Positions 55,344-63,884 of a DNA stretch of 64,000 bases are shown here, one piece after another. Within the stretch, counting starts at the first letter, position 1; every line of letters begins with the position of its first letter. The DNA comes from AP-15 sp963781215 (GTDB taxonomy: Bacteria; Pseudomonadota; Alphaproteobacteria; ATCC43930; CGMCC-115725). The DNA is taken from contig CAWAFE010000058.1 in the NCBI GenBank assembly GCA_963781215.1, positions 3,287-67,286 on the forward strand, in the 5' to 3' direction. The position numbers and the translations under genes were made by a program. Under the pieces are notes generated by a model. It searched no databases. It worked only from the letters and a program-made list of their open reading frames with translations, and was not told the origin of the DNA.

Positions 55344-56357
55344 CTAGGCCGCGGCCGGACCGTCCCGGCCGAGCTTTGCCGCTTGCGCGGCGATGTCGAT
55401 CCCATAGAGGCGGGCGGCGTTCTCGCCGAGGATCTTGCGCTTGATCTCAAGCGTCAGGTCCACGTGGTACTCCTGCTTCAAATCCTCCGGCAGCTCGTAC
55501 GCCATGAACTTCTCGATCAGCCATTTGGGCGACCAGATCGCATAGTCGCTGCCGAAGAGGAGCTTGTCAGGGCCGAGCCAGAACAACAGATTGGACATGA
55601 TCTCGCCGAAGTATCTGGGGCGCAGATGGACGAAAGCCATCGCCACCGACAGCCCGGCGTAGACGTTCAATTCCTGCGCGGCGATCCAGCAGAAATCGTC
55701 GAGCCGCGGCAGACCGACATGCTCGACAATAAAATTGAGCTCGGGAAAATCGGTGGCGGCGTAATCGACGTCATGGACATCGAACGCGTCGGCGCTCAAC
55801 GGGTAAACGGTCGGCCCCTTGTGCACGTGGATGTTTTTGACGCCCAATTCCTGAGCCAGGGCGAGATACTTGTAGGCCCACGGGTCGTTGAGGCGCCAGC
55901 CGCGCGAGCCGTCGCGCCACTCGGCGGTGTAGAGCTTGAGCCCCGAGATCGGGTACTCCGCCATCATCCGGCGAAACGTATCGAGGCCCGCCGCTTCGTC
56001 GCGCGGGTCAAAGGAGCCGCACAGCAGGAAGCGCTCCGGGTATTTGGATTTGATCACATTGTTCTGAACGTGAGAGTTGAACCCGTTTTTGTAGAATTCA
56101 TAGAGATACGTCGAGTTGAGGATGGCCATGTCGACGTGACCGGTGCGGAACAGGTCATCGACGAGGACCTCTTCGCCATATCGACAAAATTTCTCGAATG
56201 GCCACGCCGCCTCCGCCGGGCTGAGGGCGCTGTGATAGGCGTAAAAGCATTTGATCCAGCTCTCTCCGTACTGGTTCCGCCAATTCTCAGGGTTGGCGTC
56301 CCAGAAATGCATGTGGCCGTCGATCACAAAGAGATCGTGCCCTTCATGTTTGTACAT
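55344..56357 (-). CDS. amidohydrolase-family protein (operon member)
   Basis: A 337-residue amidohydrolase-2 protein starting MYKHEGHDLFVID. The metal motif is IDGHMHFWD (H-x-H), with GSDYAIW (catalytic Asp) near the C-terminus. The ATG at 56357 has GGGAGGAAG before it; the gene overlaps the MIP18-like gene by 14 bases. From memory, amidohydrolases paired with a DUF59 protein occur beside soluble diiron propane monooxygenases in Rhodococcus/Mycobacterium. Here the pair stands beside a flavin monooxygenase. Function not proven. Confidence 0.85.
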   Translation of the reverse strand: MYKHEGHDLFVIDGHMHFWDANPENWRNQYGESWIKCFYAYHSALSPAEAAWPFEKFCRYGEEVLVDDLFRTGHVDMAILNSTYLYEFYKNGFNSHVQNNVIKSKYPERFLLCGSFDPRDEAAGLDTFRRMMAEYPISGLKLYTAEWRDGSRGWRLNDPWAYKYLALAQELGVKNIHVHKGPTVYPLSADAFDVHDVDYAATDFPELNFIVEHVGLPRLDDFCWIAAQELNVYAGLSVAMAFVHLRPRYFGEIMSNLLFWLGPDKLLFGSDYAIWSPKWLIEKFMAYELPEDLKQEYHVDLTLEIKRKILGENAARLYGIDIAAQAAKLGRDGPAAA

Positions 56358-57150
56358 GTCTTCCTCCCGTGTTGGGGTTTCCGGACGGTGCGGCATCGGG
56401 GCGATGCAAGCCCAATAAGGCGCGACAGAACGAGCCATTGGCTTCGAGCGCGACGCGCATGGTGCGGGCGGCCTCGTAATGGGCCTGCAGCCGCTCAGCC
56501 GAAAACGGCTTGCCTTCGAGGTCTACGATCAGGGGCGAGGCGAGGCCGCAGTCGAGGGCGAGCTCGGCCCGCCGCTCCAAATAGCGCCGCAAGATCGCGG
56601 CCGAACCGCCCTCGACCCGCGCCTCGCCGGGCCGCCGGATTACGATCGTGTCGTCCGTCATCGACAGCTCGCCGAGCCGCAGAGCGCAGATCGTCGCCGG
56701 CGAGCAGCCCGCGCCGCGCAACTCCCGCAGCAGGCGCTCCTGGCGGCTGAAAAACCCTTTGCGCAGAAAAGTAAGACGCAACGCCGTCAGGCTCCCAGCG
56801 CCCTCGCCGGGAAAGGCCTCGGCAAAAGGCCGCCCCTCGTTCACCGCCGCCTCGATCTCCGCCGCCGCGCAATGGTCGCCGAGACGCACGGTCGCCTGAC
56901 GCACGCCCTCGACCGCCAGCAGCGCCCGCCGAACGTCCTCCGCCATCAGATAGGCAAAGTTGACCGCGCACCAGCTCGTCGGCAACCGTAGGTCGACGCT
57001 GGCATGGCCAGATCGCAACCGCAGAAAGCGCACAAAACCCAGATCGAGGATCGGCTCGTCCAATTCCGGGTCGAGCACCTGGGCCAGCCGGTCCAGAATG
57101 GCGGCGCCGTCACAGCCGGCCGGAAGCTCGCACGGCACATTATCAGGCAT
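56344..57150 (-). CDS. MIP18/DUF59-domain iron-sulfur assembly-like protein
   Basis: A 268-residue protein. The first 90 residues are a MIP18/DUF59 domain (LDPELDEPILDLGFV; the conserved Cys in LPTSWCAVNF). The remaining 180 residues are an uncharacterised tail with CSPATICALRLGELS. DUF59 proteins assist Fe-S cluster or metallocofactor loading. The stop overlaps the amidohydrolase start by 14 bases. No Fe-S or diiron enzyme gene is in this operon, which leaves its client unclear. Confidence 0.85.
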   Translation of the reverse strand: MPDNVPCELPAGCDGAAILDRLAQVLDPELDEPILDLGFVRFLRLRSGHASVDLRLPTSWCAVNFAYLMAEDVRRALLAVEGVRQATVRLGDHCAAAEIEAAVNEGRPFAEAFPGEGAGSLTALRLTFLRKGFFSRQERLLRELRGAGCSPATICALRLGELSMTDDTIVIRRPGEARVEGGSAAILRRYLERRAELALDCGLASPLIVDLEGKPFSAERLQAHYEAARTMRVALEANGSFCRALLGLHRPDAAPSGNPNTGGRHVQT

Positions 57151-57181
57151 GGTCGAGGCACCTCCGGGCTGCGTCGCCAGT

Positions 57182-57946
57182 TCAGTTGCCGCCGGTCACG
57201 TCAATCGTCACGCCGGTGACGAAGTCGGCGTCGCCCGAGGCGAGAAAGCAGATCACCCGCGCCTGGTCCGGCGCCTCGGCGAGGCGGCGCAGCGGGGTGC
57301 GCGCGATCTCCGCCGCCTGGTCCTCCGGGCTCTGCTGCTCCCAGCGCGGCCGAATGCGCTCGGTCAGGGTACGACTCGGGGCGATCGCGTTGACGTTGAT
57401 CCCGTAGGGGCCGAGCTCGTGGGCGATCTTGCGGGTGAAAGCGATGATCCCGCCTTTGGCGGCGGCATAGGCGGCACTACTGGATTCGCTGAGGCCGCGG
57501 CCGGCGATCGAGGAGATGTTGACAATCTTTCCGCGGCGCTGGCGCTTCATGATCGGCGCGACCGCATGGCAAAAGAGGAACGTCGCGTCGAGGTTGAAGG
57601 CAATGAGCCGCTGCCAGTCGCTGAGGGTCAGCTGGTCGATGGTCGCGCCCGGATGCGGGATGATCGTGCTGCCGCCGACGGCGTTGACCAGGATGTCGAT
57701 CGCGCCGAATTCCTGCGCCACCGCCGGGACGAGCACCTCGACCTGGGCTCGGTCGAGGGCGTCGGCGCGGCGGGCATGGGCCCGGCCGCCCGCCGACCGC
57801 AACGCTGCGACGGTCTCGTCGAGCCGGCGCTCGTCGTTGTCGACGCCGATCACGATCGCCCCTTCGCCGGCCATGATGTCGGCGGTGGCGCGCCCGATGC
57901 CGCTGGCGACGGCGGTGATGAGCGCGACTCGGTCGGTAAACCGCAT
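57182..57946 (-). CDS. short-chain dehydrogenase/reductase (operon head)
   Basis: A 254-residue SDR with an intact catalytic Ser (NISSIAG) and YAAAK. The first Gly of the cofactor loop is Ala (TAVASGIG). Asp in GVDNDE favours NAD. It is the first gene of the six-gene operon, 31 bases before the MIP18 gene. No upstream regulatory gene is visible. Confidence 0.88.
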   Translation of the reverse strand: MRFTDRVALITAVASGIGRATADIMAGEGAIVIGVDNDERRLDETVAALRSAGGRAHARRADALDRAQVEVLVPAVAQEFGAIDILVNAVGGSTIIPHPGATIDQLTLSDWQRLIAFNLDATFLFCHAVAPIMKRQRRGKIVNISSIAGRGLSESSSAAYAAAKGGIIAFTRKIAHELGPYGINVNAIAPSRTLTERIRPRWEQQSPEDQAAEIARTPLRRLAEAPDQARVICFLASGDADFVTGVTIDVTGGN

Positions 57947-58243
57947 GTTTCCTCCTCTGTCTTTCTGCCGATCCCCGTACCCGTCGTTCCCGCGAAAGCG
58001 AGTATCCAGGGATCACTTCCGGAGCAATTTGACCAGGCTCTGCTCGCGCATCAGACGGCGGGCCAATGCCCCGCCCTTATTGCCCAATCCGATCTAGTCG
58101 AGCTGCATCGCATCTCTCCGACTGTCCCCGATAGCCGAAGGAAGCTTCGCATCATCGGCGCCCCCGGCAAAGGCCGGAGTAAGGTTCGCCGCTCGCTGTG
58201 CCCGGACGCCGTTTGAAGGCTGGACGCTCGGCGGAGACCTCCT
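57947..58243. promoter_or_regulatory. divergent region between catabolic operon and patatin-like gene
   Basis: Nearly 300 bases with no credible gene. It holds the promoters for both directions, unresolved. A fragment resembling a common repeat (CGTTCCCGCGAAAGCGAGTATCC) lies at about 57985-58008. Confidence 0.4.
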
Positions 58244-59368
58244 ATGATGGCGCGTCGCCTGCCGTCAAAGAGGAGCGCTGCATGGACCCATACAACCCCG
58301 CCGGCGTCAGCTCGCCGGTACGGTAGGCCGGAGCGGATCTTGGCGCGGGGGCGATCGGACAGGAGCCTGGCCCGTTTCCAGCGGATCGCCCTGGTGCTGT
58401 CGGGGGGCGGGGCCCTCGGCGCTTATCAGGCGGGCGCGTGCGCGGCGCTCGAAAAATGCGGGGTCCGGCCGAACTGGATCGCCGGCACGGCGATCGGGGC
58501 CGTCAACGCCGCCATCATCGCCGGCAACCTGCCGCACGACCGCGCTTCGAAGCTGCGCCAATTCTGGCGCGAGCTGAGCCGGCGCGCGGGGCAGCGACGC
58601 TCGTCATGGTCGGTGCGGTGCCTCAAGGCGGCGATCGCGCGCCGTCTCTTGCCCAGTCAGCCCGGCGCAGCGCAGCAACAGCCGGTTTCCGCCGCCGAGC
58701 TGCGCGAACTCCTCGGCGAGGTCGTCGATTTCGACCGGATGAATTCGGGTGCGGTTCGAGTCGTCCTCGGCACGGTGAATTTGGCGACCGGAGCCGAGAC
58801 CTTCTTCGACAATGACCGGCACGTGCTGGGGCCCGACCATGTGCTGGCCGGAATGCCGCTGCCGGGCCTGCCGCCGATCTTGATTGAGCGGCAATTGTTC
58901 GCCGGCAGCGCAGTGTCGGTCTCGGCCCTGGACGATGCGCGCCCGGCCGACACGCTGTGCCTTGCCGTCGACGGGTTCGACCCGGTCCCCGGCGGCAATG
59001 GCGGGATCAGCCGGACCGGACGGGAGATCGCCGCGATGCGCCGCACGCACGATCTGCGCCGCCGGATCGCGCTCTTGGGCCAGCGTCTGCCGCCAGCCCT
59101 GCGCGGCGACGTCGACATTCGCCGCTGTCTGGCCGAGGCCAGCACCGCGACGATGACGATCCTGCACCTGGTGCACGAAGGCAACGCCGCCGACCTCGTG
59201 GCCAAGATGGACGATTTTTCGTCCGCCACGGTGACGCGGCGGTGGACGGCGGGAGAGAGCGACGTCGCGACGAGCCTGGCGCACCCGCGCTGGCTGGCGC
59301 CGCCGTCACGGCTCTCCGGGGTCGTCGTGCACGAGGTCCGCGGCGGCGTCGCGGCCCCGCCGCATTGA
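58244..59368 (+). CDS. patatin-like protein lacking catalytic Ser and Asp
   Basis: A 374-residue patatin-family protein. The N-terminal oxyanion motif GGGALGAYQAG is intact at about residues 54-64. The nucleophile motif G-x-S-x-G, however, reads GTAIG, with Ala83 at the Ser position. The second part of the dyad, normally D-G-G/A, aligns with LFAGSAVS, so Asp is replaced by Ala220. The reading frame is intact to the end, so this looks like a maintained non-catalytic protein. GGAG seven bases before the ATG. It precedes a PHB depolymerase gene, matching the rhizobial co-occurrence of patatin-like proteins with PHB metabolism. Confidence 0.82.
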   Translation: MMARRLPSKRSAAWTHTTPPASARRYGRPERILARGRSDRSLARFQRIALVLSGGGALGAYQAGACAALEKCGVRPNWIAGTAIGAVNAAIIAGNLPHDRASKLRQFWRELSRRAGQRRSSWSVRCLKAAIARRLLPSQPGAAQQQPVSAAELRELLGEVVDFDRMNSGAVRVVLGTVNLATGAETFFDNDRHVLGPDHVLAGMPLPGLPPILIERQLFAGSAVSVSALDDARPADTLCLAVDGFDPVPGGNGGISRTGREIAAMRRTHDLRRRIALLGQRLPPALRGDVDIRRCLAEASTATMTILHLVHEGNAADLVAKMDDFSSATVTRRWTAGESDVATSLAHPRWLAPPSRLSGVVVHEVRGGVAAPPH

Positions 59369-59531
59369 TCCACAACCTGCTTCCCTAAAGCTCTGTCAAG
59401 ACAAATATATGCTTGAGAACACAAGGCGTTTGCGATGAGATGGTTTCGCGTGAAAATGGATCGAGGCGGCAGGCCATTTCGATTTGCAATGCCCTCTCGA
59501 TCGAGAGAATGGCGCGCACATACGAGGGTTC

Positions 59532-60749
59532 ATGCTGTACGACGCGTACCAGGCGCACAACGACATTTTCGGCCCGATTCGCCTGATGGCCGAGACTTTT
59601 CGGGGTTGGCTCGACCATCCCTGGCCGGTGATCGGGGGTTTGCCGCTCGTTCGCGGCGCCGCGGCAGCGATGGAGCTGCTGTCGCACGCTGGCATGTCGC
59701 ACGAGCGGCCGGATTTCGGCATCCGCAAGGTCACGATCGACGGTAGGGAGGTCGCGGTCAGCGAGGAGATCGTCGCCTCGCATCCATTCTGCGACCTCTT
59801 GCATTTCCGCAAGGACACAACCCGCGACGAGCCGACGCTCCTCGTTGTCGCACCGCTTTCCGGCCATTTCCCGACCTTGCTGCGCGGCACCGTCGAAACC
59901 CTGCTGCCCGATCACAACGTCTACCTTACCGACTGGGCCAACGCGCGCAACGTGCCCCTGATCCACGGCCGGTTCGATCTCGATGACTTCGTCGATGTGG
60001 TGATCCGCTTTGTCCGCCTCCTGGGGCCGCGGATCCATGTCTTAGCGGTATGCCAGCCATCGGTTCCGGTGCTGGCGGCGGCGGCACTGCTGGCGGCGTC
60101 GGGCGACCCGTGCCAGCCGGCCTCGATGGTGTTGATGGGCGGCCCGATCGACACCCGGGTCAACCCGACCGCGGTCAACCGTCTCGCCACGGCGCATTCG
60201 CTGGACTGGTTCGAGCGCACGGTCATCACCACGGTGCCGATGCGTTATCCCGGGGCGTTCCGGCGGGTCTATCCAGGTTTCCTGCAGCTCGCCGGTTTTC
60301 TGAGCATGAATTTCGACCGCCACGTCTCGGCACATTGGACGATGTTCCGCAACCTGGTGCGGGGCGATGGCGACGGTGCGGCGGCGACCCGAGCCTTTTA
60401 CAACGAGTACAGCACCGTCATGGATCTGCCGGCGGATTTCTACCTCGACACGGTCCGGCGCGTGTTCCACGAGCACGACCTGCCGCAGGGCCGGCTGCGG
60501 GTCCGCGGCGTGCCGGTCGAGCCCGCTGCCATCACACGCACCGCGCTGATGACGGTCGAGGGCGAGCGCGATGATGTCTGCGCGGTCGGTCAGACGGCCG
60601 CTGCGCACCGTCTCTGCACCGGTCTCCCGGCGGCGAAAAAGACGCACCACCTCCAGCTCAAAGTCGGCCATTATGGGGTCTTCCACGGCCGCCGCTGGCA
60701 AAGCGAGACCTATCCCAAGGTCAGGGCGTTCATCCGGGCGCAGGGCTAG
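59532..60749 (+). CDS. phaZ: intracellular polyhydroxybutyrate depolymerase
   Basis: A 405-residue i-PhaZ-type depolymerase, which degrades native PHB granules. The nucleophile position holds Cys174 in VLAVCQPSVP, the Cys-type active site known for Ralstonia PhaZ1. Other blocks are LYLTDWANARNVP-like (YLTDWANAR) and the His in GHYGVFHGRRW. ATG 59532 follows a 163-base gap after the patatin-like gene. It fits use of stored carbon. Confidence 0.9.
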   Translation: MLYDAYQAHNDIFGPIRLMAETFRGWLDHPWPVIGGLPLVRGAAAAMELLSHAGMSHERPDFGIRKVTIDGREVAVSEEIVASHPFCDLLHFRKDTTRDEPTLLVVAPLSGHFPTLLRGTVETLLPDHNVYLTDWANARNVPLIHGRFDLDDFVDVVIRFVRLLGPRIHVLAVCQPSVPVLAAAALLAASGDPCQPASMVLMGGPIDTRVNPTAVNRLATAHSLDWFERTVITTVPMRYPGAFRRVYPGFLQLAGFLSMNFDRHVSAHWTMFRNLVRGDGDGAAATRAFYNEYSTVMDLPADFYLDTVRRVFHEHDLPQGRLRVRGVPVEPAAITRTALMTVEGERDDVCAVGQTAAAHRLCTGLPAAKKTHHLQLKVGHYGVFHGRRWQSETYPKVRAFIRAQG

Positions 60750-60776
60750 AAGGCGGGAGAGGAGGGGAGGAAAGAG

Positions 60777-61712
60777 ATGGCGCTAACCGGCAAGGTCGTC
60801 ATTACCTGCGCCGTCACCGGCTCGATCCACACCCCGACGATGAGCCCCTACCTGCCGCTGACCCCGGACGAGATCGCCCGCGACGCGATCGCGGCGGCCG
60901 AGGCCGGGGCGGCGATCCTGCATCTCCACGCCCGCGACCCGAAGGACGGCCGGCCGACCCCCGATCCCGGCGTCTTCATGCAGTTCCTGCCGCGGATCAA
61001 GCAGGCGTCGAACGCGGTCGTCAACATCACCACCGGCGGCGGCCACGGGATGACCCTCGAAGAGCGGCTCGCGGCCCCGCTGCGCGCCAAGCCCGAGATG
61101 TGCTCGATGAATATGGGCTCGATGAATTTCGGGCTCTACCCGATGCTCTCCCGCTACAAGGAGTGGAAGTACGAGTGGGAGCCGCGGGCGCTCGAAATGA
61201 CCCGCGACTTCATCTTCCGCAACACCTTCGCCGACATCGAGCGAATTTTGAAAGACCTCGGCGAGGGCTGCGGCACCCGCTTCGAGTTCGAGTGCTACGA
61301 TGTCGGCCACCTTTATAATCTCGCGCACTTCCTCGATCGCGGCATGGTCAAGCCGCCGCTCTTCGTGCAGACGATCTTCGGCATCCTGGGCGGCATCGGC
61401 GCCGACCCCGAGAACCTCGTCCATATGAAGCGCATCGCCGACAAGCTCTTCGGCGATGCCTACGCCTGGTCGATCCTGGCGGCCGGCCGGCACCAGCTAC
61501 CGCTCGTGTCGATGGGGGCGATCATGGGCGGCAACGTTCGGGTGGGGCTCGAGGATTCGCTGTGGCTCGGTCGCGGCCAGCTCGCCCGAAGCAACGCCGA
61601 CCAGGTGAGCCGCATCCGCGCCATCCTCGAAAACCTGTCGCTCGAAATCGCCACGCCGGACGAGGCGCGCGCGATGCTGGCGCTGAAGGGCGGCGACGCG
61701 GTGGCGTTCTGA
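60777..61712 (+). CDS. beta-keto acid cleavage enzyme (BKACE, 3-keto-5-aminohexanoate cleavage family)
   Basis: A 311-residue DUF849/BKACE protein. The zinc ligands are the His pair in LHLHARD, with further ligands Glu in FEFECYDVGHL and other acidic residues. These enzymes condense a beta-keto acid with acetyl-CoA to give a CoA ester and acetoacetate. AGGGGAGGAAAG precedes the ATG. It is followed 14 bases later by a CoA-transferase subunit A gene, which would handle the products. Confidence 0.88.
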   Translation: MALTGKVVITCAVTGSIHTPTMSPYLPLTPDEIARDAIAAAEAGAAILHLHARDPKDGRPTPDPGVFMQFLPRIKQASNAVVNITTGGGHGMTLEERLAAPLRAKPEMCSMNMGSMNFGLYPMLSRYKEWKYEWEPRALEMTRDFIFRNTFADIERILKDLGEGCGTRFEFECYDVGHLYNLAHFLDRGMVKPPLFVQTIFGILGGIGADPENLVHMKRIADKLFGDAYAWSILAAGRHQLPLVSMGAIMGGNVRVGLEDSLWLGRGQLARSNADQVSRIRAILENLSLEIATPDEARAMLALKGGDAVAF

Positions 61713-61726
61713 TCGGGCCTGGGACC

Positions 61727-62394
61727 ATGATCGACAAACGCGTGCGCGAGCCTCACCGAGGCGGTGGCCGGGATCAAGGACGGCTCGGTGATCCTGTGCG
61801 CCGGGTTCGGCGGCGCCGGGATTGCCCGACGCGTTGTGCGAGGCGGTCATCGAGCAGGGGGCGCGCGAACTCACCGTCGTCGCCAACAACGCCGGGACCG
61901 GGCGGACCGGGCTCGCGGCGCTGATGGCCGCCGGGCGGGTGCGCAAGATCATGTGCTCGTTCCCGCGCAGCAGCGGCTCGGTCGTGTTCGAGGAGCTCTA
62001 TGCCGCCGGCAGGATCGAGCTCGAGCTGTTGCCGCAGGGCACGTTAAGCGAGCGGATGCGCTGTGCGGCCGCCGGCCTCGGCGGCTATTATTCGCCGGTA
62101 TCGGTCGGGACCCGCCTCGCCGAGGGCAAGGAGCACCGCGAGATCGATGGGCGGATGCATGTCCTCGAAAAGCCGCTGAAGGGCGACGTGGCCCTGCTCG
62201 TCGCCGATCGCGCCGACCGCTGGGGCAACCTCACCTATCGAAAATCCGCGCGCAACTTCAACCCGACCATGGCGATGGCGGCTGATTTGTCGATCGTCCA
62301 GGCGCGCCACATCGTCGAGCTCGGCGACATCGATCCCGAGCACGTCGTCACCCCCGGCATCTTCGTCGACCGCGTCGTGCAGGTGCCCGGCTGA
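61727..62394 (+). pseudogene. 3-oxoacid CoA-transferase subunit A-like, two single-base frameshifts, subunit B absent
   Basis: The region encodes a ScoA/AtoD-type CoA-transferase A subunit (about 221 residues when repaired). Three frames are needed: MIDKRV; then SLTEAVAGIKDGSVILCAGFGGAG; then LPDALCEAVIEQGARELTVV onward, which runs clean to the stop. An extra C near 61745 and an extra base near 61821-61824 cause the shifts. The B subunit, which carries the catalytic Glu and normally follows, is missing; a convergent GNAT gene starts right after. So even without the frameshifts the enzyme could not be complete from this locus. Confidence 0.8.
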
Positions 62395-62413
62395 TTGACC
62401 CGAATTCGCCGGC

Positions 62414-63052
62414 CTATTTCGTGGCTGCCGGCCGGGGCCGCGCCGCACCGCCCGCCGCGAGCGGCCACAGATAGCGATCAAACGTGAGACCGACCACTTC
62501 CATCTGGCCGGCGGCTCGCACGCCGAACCGTTCGGCGACGCGCCGCGAGCGGGTGTTCTGCGGAAGAATGGCCGAGATCGCGTACGACAGCCGCAGCACG
62601 TCGCGCGCGTAGTCGCGAACGCAACGCACCGCTTCGGTCGCGAAACCCCGGCCCCAGACGGCAGGGTCGAACGTGTAGCCGAGCTCGCACTCGAAGGTCA
62701 GCGCGACGCCGGCGGGCGCCTGTGCGTCTCCGAACCATCCCCTGCGAACCCCGTGCTCGGGTGCGGCGGCTTCGACAACGAGCTCCATCAAGCCGCAGCG
62801 CCCGATCAGCGCTCCGTCTTCCTTGCGCAGGACCGCGAGATAGCCGAGCGCCAGCCGCTCATAGCTCGCGAGAGTGGACCGCAACCATGCGGCCAACTCC
62901 TCGGGCGAGCGCGGCCGGCCTCCGGGATAAAGATACCGCGCCACTTCGGGGAGCGCGTGGATGCGAGCGAAGAACGGCAGATCGTCCGGCGCGACCCGCC
63001 GCAGCACGAGGCGAGCCAACTCCAGCCGGTCGGTGCCGTGCGCCAGGGTCAT
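62414..63052 (-). CDS. GNAT-family N-acetyltransferase (RimJ/RimL-like)
   Basis: A 212-residue acetyltransferase. TDRLELARLVLRRVAPDDL opens the domain as in Acetyltransf_3, and VWGRGFATEAVRCV is the acetyl-CoA loop (R-G-x-x-x-E). RSRRVAERFGV closes it. Such proteins acetylate amino groups of proteins or small molecules. ATG 63052 is chosen because GGAG precedes it at 8 bases. It converges on the CoA-transferase fragment. Confidence 0.85.
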   Translation of the reverse strand: MTLAHGTDRLELARLVLRRVAPDDLPFFARIHALPEVARYLYPGGRPRSPEELAAWLRSTLASYERLALGYLAVLRKEDGALIGRCGLMELVVEAAAPEHGVRRGWFGDAQAPAGVALTFECELGYTFDPAVWGRGFATEAVRCVRDYARDVLRLSYAISAILPQNTRSRRVAERFGVRAAGQMEVVGLTFDRYLWPLAAGGAARPRPAATK

Positions 63053-63336
63053 TTTGAAGACTCCTTCCTGTCGCTCGGATTGTAGAGCCGTTCGCGGAGT
63101 CGGCATCAGTAGCAGCCGCTACAATCCGCCAACGTCCAGCCGCCAAGAATTTCGGCAAAATAGGAAGCGGCTCGGCGGCGCGGCACAAGAATGTAGAAAT
63201 CTCCCTCTCCTCGGACATCGAAAGGACACGTCACGCTTCGCGGCCGCCCTTGCTTTCTTCGTGCATACCGCGTAGCCGTGGCGCGGGCCGCTGTGAAAGC
63301 AGCGTGCAGACAGCAAATCTTAGGGAGGAGGCTTCC
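63053..63336. other. intergenic region, no gene recognised
   Basis: About 280 bases between divergent genes. It carries the strong TAGGGAGGAGG ribosome binding site of the next gene. No other feature stood out. Confidence 0.4.
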
Positions 63337-63636
63337 ATGAAATTTCGATGCAACTGGAGCATTCCGCACGACAATTGGCTGCCAGTACTCAAGAAGTTTA
63401 CCTCTATGTCACCGCAGGAGCAGACGAACGCTGGCGACGGCGTGAAGATCGTTGGCCGCTGGCATGATGTGGCAGCACGCACCGGAGTCGTAATATTTGA
63501 ATCAACCGACCCTGCCGCCGTGCAACGGTATCTCGGCCTATGGAATCCCCACATGGAAATCGATCTAGCGCCGGTTCTCGATGATGAGGAAGCCACCGCT
63601 GTTTATCGACAAATCATCGCCGTTAACAACGCCTGA
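63337..63636 (+). CDS. DUF3303-family small protein
   Basis: A 99-residue protein of the DUF3303 family: KFRCNWSIP, GRWHDVAARTGVVIFESTDP and DLAPVLDDEEA. A GGGAGGAGG ribosome binding site is at 7 bases. The family's function is unknown; structure is thought ferredoxin-like. Isolated single gene with less GC bias. Confidence 0.8.
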   Translation: MKFRCNWSIPHDNWLPVLKKFTSMSPQEQTNAGDGVKIVGRWHDVAARTGVVIFESTDPAAVQRYLGLWNPHMEIDLAPVLDDEEATAVYRQIIAVNNA

Positions 63637-63884
63637 CCGATTGCCCCTTCACTCAGGTGCGGTGTGGGGCCTGCCAGCCCTACATCGCGCTCAGCCAATT
63701 TCCGTAGAGCGTCTGATTTCGTACACGGGTCGGGACGCTCCGCGCCCGCGTTCGGGATAAAAAAAATGGCAGGATGTGAAGCGGTTCACACGTCTTCAGC
63801 TCCCCCACATCTGCAAGCTCGGTCGACCTAGCCAAGAACTCGGCTACAGTACCGGCTGCACTTTCTTGTAGATGGAGGGCGCAT
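63637..63884. other. intergenic region, no gene recognised
   Basis: About 250 bases. A minus-strand frame across it has no ribosome binding site and low quality. Holds the GGAGGG site of the last gene. Confidence 0.4.
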
